From Pediococcus pentosaceus (GTDB lineage Bacteria > Bacillota > Bacilli > Lactobacillales > Lactobacillaceae): a stretch of 64,000 nt of DNA. The stretch lies in assembly GCF_001437285.1 (NCBI RefSeq), contig NZ_JQBF01000003.1:1-64000 (forward strand). Direction: 5' to 3'. The notes beneath the pieces were generated by a model. The model was given only the letters and a program-made list of their open reading frames with translations, was not told where the DNA came from and made no database searches. The position numbers and the translations under genes were made by a program. This document shows positions 61,112 through 64,000 of this stretch, in pieces. Position 1 is the first letter of the stretch; every line of letters starts with the position of its first letter.

Positions 61112-62234
61112 AAAAGGGATTATTTTACCGCCGGCAACAATTGGGATTATTGGTGGTGGGCAGTTAGGTCAAATGATGGCGTTAGCGGCTAAAGCTATGG
61201 GATATAAGGTGGGGGTTCTAGATCCTACGCGAGATTGCCCAACCAGCCAAGTTTGTGATTTTCAGATTGTAGCCGAATATACTGACCATCACGCCTTAAT
61301 GCAAATGGCGGGGCGGAGCGATGTTTTAACTTATGAATTTGAGAATGTTGATTTAGCTAGTTTGAAAGTAGCACAAGAATTGGTAACCATTCCGCAAGGA
61401 ACCAACTTACTAGCTATTACTGGAGACCGAATCCGAGAAAAAAATTTTTTGAGCAGTCATGGAATTCCGGTTACCTCCTATCAAGTTGTTGAAAAGCCTA
61501 CTGATTTAGAAGTAGCAATTGCTAAATTAGGTTATCCAAGCATTTTGAAAACTAGTGAAGGAGGTTACGACGGACATGGACAACAAGATATTAATTCCGA
61601 AGCGGATTTACTTGCTGGACAACGTTTAGTAGCCCAAGCTCCATGTATATTGGAACAACGTCAAAATTTTACTAAAGAATTATCTGTCATGGTAACGCGC
61701 AGCCGCGAAGGAATCGTCCAATGTTTTCCAGTAGCCGAGAATGAACATCAGCACCACATTCTACATCAAAGCATTGTACCAGCCCGGGTTTCTCAAAACG
61801 TACAAGACAATGCTCGAAAAATTGCTCAAAAAATTGCTCAGAAATTAGAACTAAGGGGCGTTTTAGGAATCGAATTTTTTATGCTAGAAAATGGCCAATT
61901 ATTGGTTAATGAAATGGCACCAAGGCCACATAATTCGGGACATTATTCCATCGAAGCATGTAATATTTCACAGTTCGAAGCTCACATTCGGAGCATTTGT
62001 GGATTGGCTTTACCAAAAGTCACACAAACTACACCAGCGGTGATGGTAAATCTTCTCGGGCAGCACCTTGAAGCTGCTCGTCAGAAGTTAGTTCAAAGAC
62101 CCGATTGGCATTTTCATGACTATGGGAAAGCCGAAAGTCGAGTGAATCGAAAAATGGGACACATCACAATATTAGGTGATATTCAAAAAAGCTTAGATTC
62201 AATTAAATCAGAAAATATTTGGGAGATAAAATAA
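61095..62234 (+). CDS. purK: N5-carboxyaminoimidazole ribonucleotide synthase
   Basis: A 379-residue ATP-grasp enzyme making N5-CAIR from AIR, bicarbonate and ATP. It has IGIIGGGQLGQMMALAAK, LKTSEGGYDGHGQ (ATP loop) and NEMAPRPHNSGHYSIEA. GTG at 61095 is chosen (AGGAGG at 61080-61085); the frame from 61056 is over-long. Its TAA shares one base with the purC ATG. Confidence 0.95.
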   Translation: MKSNSEKGIILPPATIGIIGGGQLGQMMALAAKAMGYKVGVLDPTRDCPTSQVCDFQIVAEYTDHHALMQMAGRSDVLTYEFENVDLASLKVAQELVTIPQGTNLLAITGDRIREKNFLSSHGIPVTSYQVVEKPTDLEVAIAKLGYPSILKTSEGGYDGHGQQDINSEADLLAGQRLVAQAPCILEQRQNFTKELSVMVTRSREGIVQCFPVAENEHQHHILHQSIVPARVSQNVQDNARKIAQKIAQKLELRGVLGIEFFMLENGQLLVNEMAPRPHNSGHYSIEACNISQFEAHIRSICGLALPKVTQTTPAVMVNLLGQHLEAARQKLVQRPDWHFHDYGKAESRVNRKMGHITILGDIQKSLDSIKSENIWEIK

Positions 62235-62962
62235 TGAAGAAGACCACGTTGATTAAAGAAGGCAAAGCAAAAAGACTTTACAATACAGATGAAAAGGATT
62301 TGGTGTGGGTTGAATATATGGATCAAGCAACTGCCCTAAATGGAAAACGTAAAGATCACATTGCTGGTAAAGGTGAATTGAATAACCAAATCGATTGTAT
62401 TTTATTCGAGCAATTAGTTGCAAAAGGGATTCACACGGACTTTGTCCAAAAACTTTCAAACAACGAACAATTGAATCGTAAAGTAAAAATTATTCCACTA
62501 GAGGTAGTCGTGCGTAACGCGGCATCAGGCAGTTTCCAACGTAAGTTTGATGTTTCGTATCTACAAGCATTTGACCAGCCTGTTGTGGAATTTTTTTATA
62601 AATCTGATGAATTAGATGACCCATTTATTAATACTAATCAAGCAATTGCGTTGAAAATCATTGACTTAGAAGAGAGTCAACGATTGGAAAAGATGGCGTT
62701 AGAAATTAATCAAATTTTAAAAGAACGCTTTGCTAAAGCCCATTTGCAACTGGTTGATTTTAAGGTTGAATTTGGTAAAACCGCAGATGACGAAATTGTA
62801 TTAGCAGATGAAATATCACCAGACTCATGTCGCTTGGTTGATTTAACAACTAAAGAATCACTTGATAAAGATGTTTTTCGTAAAAAAACTGGAGATTTAG
62901 TGACCGTCTATCAGGAAGTTTTAAATCGCTTGAATAATTCACAGGAGGAAGTTCATGTATAA
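62234..62962 (+). CDS. purC: SAICAR synthase
   Basis: A 242-residue enzyme joining aspartate to CAIR. The KEGKAKRLY start, EVVVRNAASGS and LADEISPDSCRL are signatures. ATG at 62234 overlaps the purK stop (TAATG); TGGGAG lies 10 bases upstream. It overlaps purS by 8 bases. Confidence 0.96.
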   Translation: MKKTTLIKEGKAKRLYNTDEKDLVWVEYMDQATALNGKRKDHIAGKGELNNQIDCILFEQLVAKGIHTDFVQKLSNNEQLNRKVKIIPLEVVVRNAASGSFQRKFDVSYLQAFDQPVVEFFYKSDELDDPFINTNQAIALKIIDLEESQRLEKMALEINQILKERFAKAHLQLVDFKVEFGKTADDEIVLADEISPDSCRLVDLTTKESLDKDVFRKKTGDLVTVYQEVLNRLNNSQEEVHV

Positions 62963-63209
62963 CGCCAAAATTTACGTTACTTACAAAGAATCGATCTTAG
63001 ATCCCCAAGGAGAAGCAATTAAAACAGCGTTACATCGATTAAACTACGAAAATGTTAAAGCTGTAACTGTCGGAAAATATTTTGAAATAAAAATTGAAGA
63101 TCATGGTCAAAATATTGAAGAGCAAGTTAGAAAAATGAGTGATGAGCTACTAGCAAACATTAACATGGAAACTTATCGATTTGAGATTAGCAGGATTGAG
63201 GAGGACTAG
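62955..63209 (+). CDS. purS: Phosphoribosylformylglycinamidine synthase subunit PurS
   Basis: An 84-residue small subunit that bridges PurL and PurQ in the Gram-positive FGAM synthase. KIYVTYKESILDPQGEAIKTALHRL is the family pattern. ATG at 62955 follows AGGAGG. Confidence 0.95.
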   Translation: MYNAKIYVTYKESILDPQGEAIKTALHRLNYENVKAVTVGKYFEIKIEDHGQNIEEQVRKMSDELLANINMETYRFEISRIEED

Positions 63210-63211
63210 CA

Positions 63212-63886
63212 ATGATTTACAGCATTATTCGTTTTCCAGGGTCTAATTGTGATTGGGATATGTACTATGTTTTGCGCGACGTTATGAACGTTGTGCCTCA
63301 ATTTGTGGACTATCGCGAAAAATCCTTACCGCAAGATACAGTTGCAGTCTTAATTCCAGGCGGTTTTTCATATGGTGACTACTTACGAAGCGGCGCAATC
63401 GCACGTTTTTCTCCCATCATGGATGCTGTAAAAAAATTTGCCTATGCGGGAAACCCAGTAATTGGAATTTGTAACGGATTTCAAATTTTAACCGAAGCCG
63501 GGCTGCTTCCGGGGGCCTTGCGATCGAATGATAGTTTGAATTTTATTTGTAAACCACAAAAATTAGTGGTTGAAAATAATCAGACTATCTTTACCAAACG
63601 TTTTGATTTAAAACAGACCGTAATGTTTCCCATTGCCCATGGTGAAGGTAACTATTATTGTGATTCGGCTACTTTACAAGACTTAAAGGATCATCATCAA
63701 ATTGTTTTACGTTATCAAAATAATCCCAACGGAAGTACAGACGATATTGCGGGAATTATCAATCAGAAAGGCAATGTGCTAGGGATGATGCCCCATCCTG
63801 AACGCGCTAGTGAAGCCGTCCTAGGTGGCGAAGATGGCAAAATGCTGTTCCAAAGTTTAATTGAAAGCATGACGCAAAATGTTTAA
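63212..63886 (+). CDS. purQ: Phosphoribosylformylglycinamidine synthase subunit PurQ
   Basis: A 224-residue class I glutaminase feeding ammonia to PurL. The catalytic Cys C87 is in GICNGFQIL, and the His/Glu pair is in MMPHPERA. The N-terminal RFPGSNCDWD is typical. ATG at 63212 is 2 bases after purS, with GAGGA upstream. Confidence 0.96.
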   Translation: MIYSIIRFPGSNCDWDMYYVLRDVMNVVPQFVDYREKSLPQDTVAVLIPGGFSYGDYLRSGAIARFSPIMDAVKKFAYAGNPVIGICNGFQILTEAGLLPGALRSNDSLNFICKPQKLVVENNQTIFTKRFDLKQTVMFPIAHGEGNYYCDSATLQDLKDHHQIVLRYQNNPNGSTDDIAGIINQKGNVLGMMPHPERASEAVLGGEDGKMLFQSLIESMTQNV

Positions 63887-63903
63887 TTAAAGGAGTTTTC
63901 GCA

Positions 63904-64000
63904 ATGATGAAGAAATTAACACCTACCGAAATTCGAGATCAAAAATTGTATTTGCAATGGGGGATAAGCGAAGACGAATATCAGAAAATCAATGATGCTT
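63904..64000 (+). CDS. purL: Phosphoribosylformylglycinamidine synthase subunit PurL, N-terminal fragment
   Basis: The first 32 codons (MMKKLTPTEIRDQKLY, then WGISEDEYQKI) match the start of PurL, with AAAGGAG 7 bases before ATG 63904; ATG 63907 is equally possible. The gene runs off the window. It is expected next in a purEKCSQLF-type operon. Confidence 0.88.
   Translation, partial: MMKKLTPTEIRDQKLYLQWGISEDEYQKINDA

Noticed and set aside
1-64000. CRISPR array, prophage, insertion sequence or transposon ends
   Set aside because: No regularly spaced direct repeats, integrase, transposase or att-like repeats were seen by reading; only core genes are present.

Overview
The window is a stretch of core chromosome from a low-GC, Gram-positive lactic acid bacterium, almost certainly a member of the Lactobacillaceae. 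The evidence is the gene content (DtpT, PepC, a class Ib ribonucleotide reductase, LevR with a mannose-type PTS, TagA, Rex, DarA), the strong AGGAGG ribosome sites, the many TTG/GTG starts, and the order cysS-mrnC-rlmB-sigH-rpmG-secE-nusG-rplK-rplA-rplJ-rplL, which is typical of Firmicutes. I cannot name the genus from sequence alone. No insertion sequence, prophage, plasmid gene or CRISPR array is visible.

Layout. 1-240: 3' tail of a 5S rRNA followed by tRNA-Asn and tRNA-Thr. 324-6403: a peptide transporter, a RibD-type reductase, a phosphoesterase, tRNA-Tyr/tRNA-Gln, proC and a nagA-nagR pair with a clear NagR operator. 6431-9569: tagA (reverse strand), then the NAD salvage pair pncB-nadE. 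9592-12895: a yybP-ykoY (Mn2+) riboswitch controlling a P-type ATPase and a small helical protein of unknown function. 12979-15765: tex, sprT-like, tRNA-Leu(AAG). 15841-23136: a sigma-54-dependent mannose-class PTS (IIAB, IIC, IID), manO, the LevR activator and an orphan IIB. 23194-30015: a membrane protein, fabH, gpmA, an MFS pump with its HxlR regulator, and a reverse-strand pepC-rpiA-GNAT group. 30152-36453: dUTPase, radA, a PIN-TRAM protein, gltX, cysS. 36446-41797: mrnC, rlmB, sigH, rpmG, secE, nusG and four ribosomal protein genes with three ribosomal-protein leader elements. 41960-45430: reverse-strand nrdH-nrdE-nrdF with two NrdR boxes. 45642-53022: rsmC-like, tadA, SRP RNA, dnaX, ybaB, recR, tmk, darA, holB, yabA, rsmI, a conserved replication/repair block. 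53032-58938: acyl-ACP thioesterase, galE, tsaB-rimI-tsaD, a catalytically degenerate serine hydrolase, rex. 59015-60381: asnA with an Asn-specific T-box (reverse strand). 60510-64000: a PurR-box-controlled purEKCSQL operon running off the end.

Most of the window is ordinary housekeeping DNA. The parts that repay a second look are mainly regulatory: a long structured, terminator-containing leader between the sigma-54 promoter and the PTS genes; a repeated element shared by the PTS and levR upstream regions; an uncharacterised gene inside the Mn2+-riboswitch operon; a beta-lactamase-fold protein that has lost its active-site residues; an A34 tRNA-Leu together with TadA; and a promoter/terminator pair with no gene between asnA and purE that could be a small RNA. 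All gene starts were re-chosen by ribosome-site spacing where the longest ORF looked over-extended. All functional calls rest on reading motifs and context, not on database searches.
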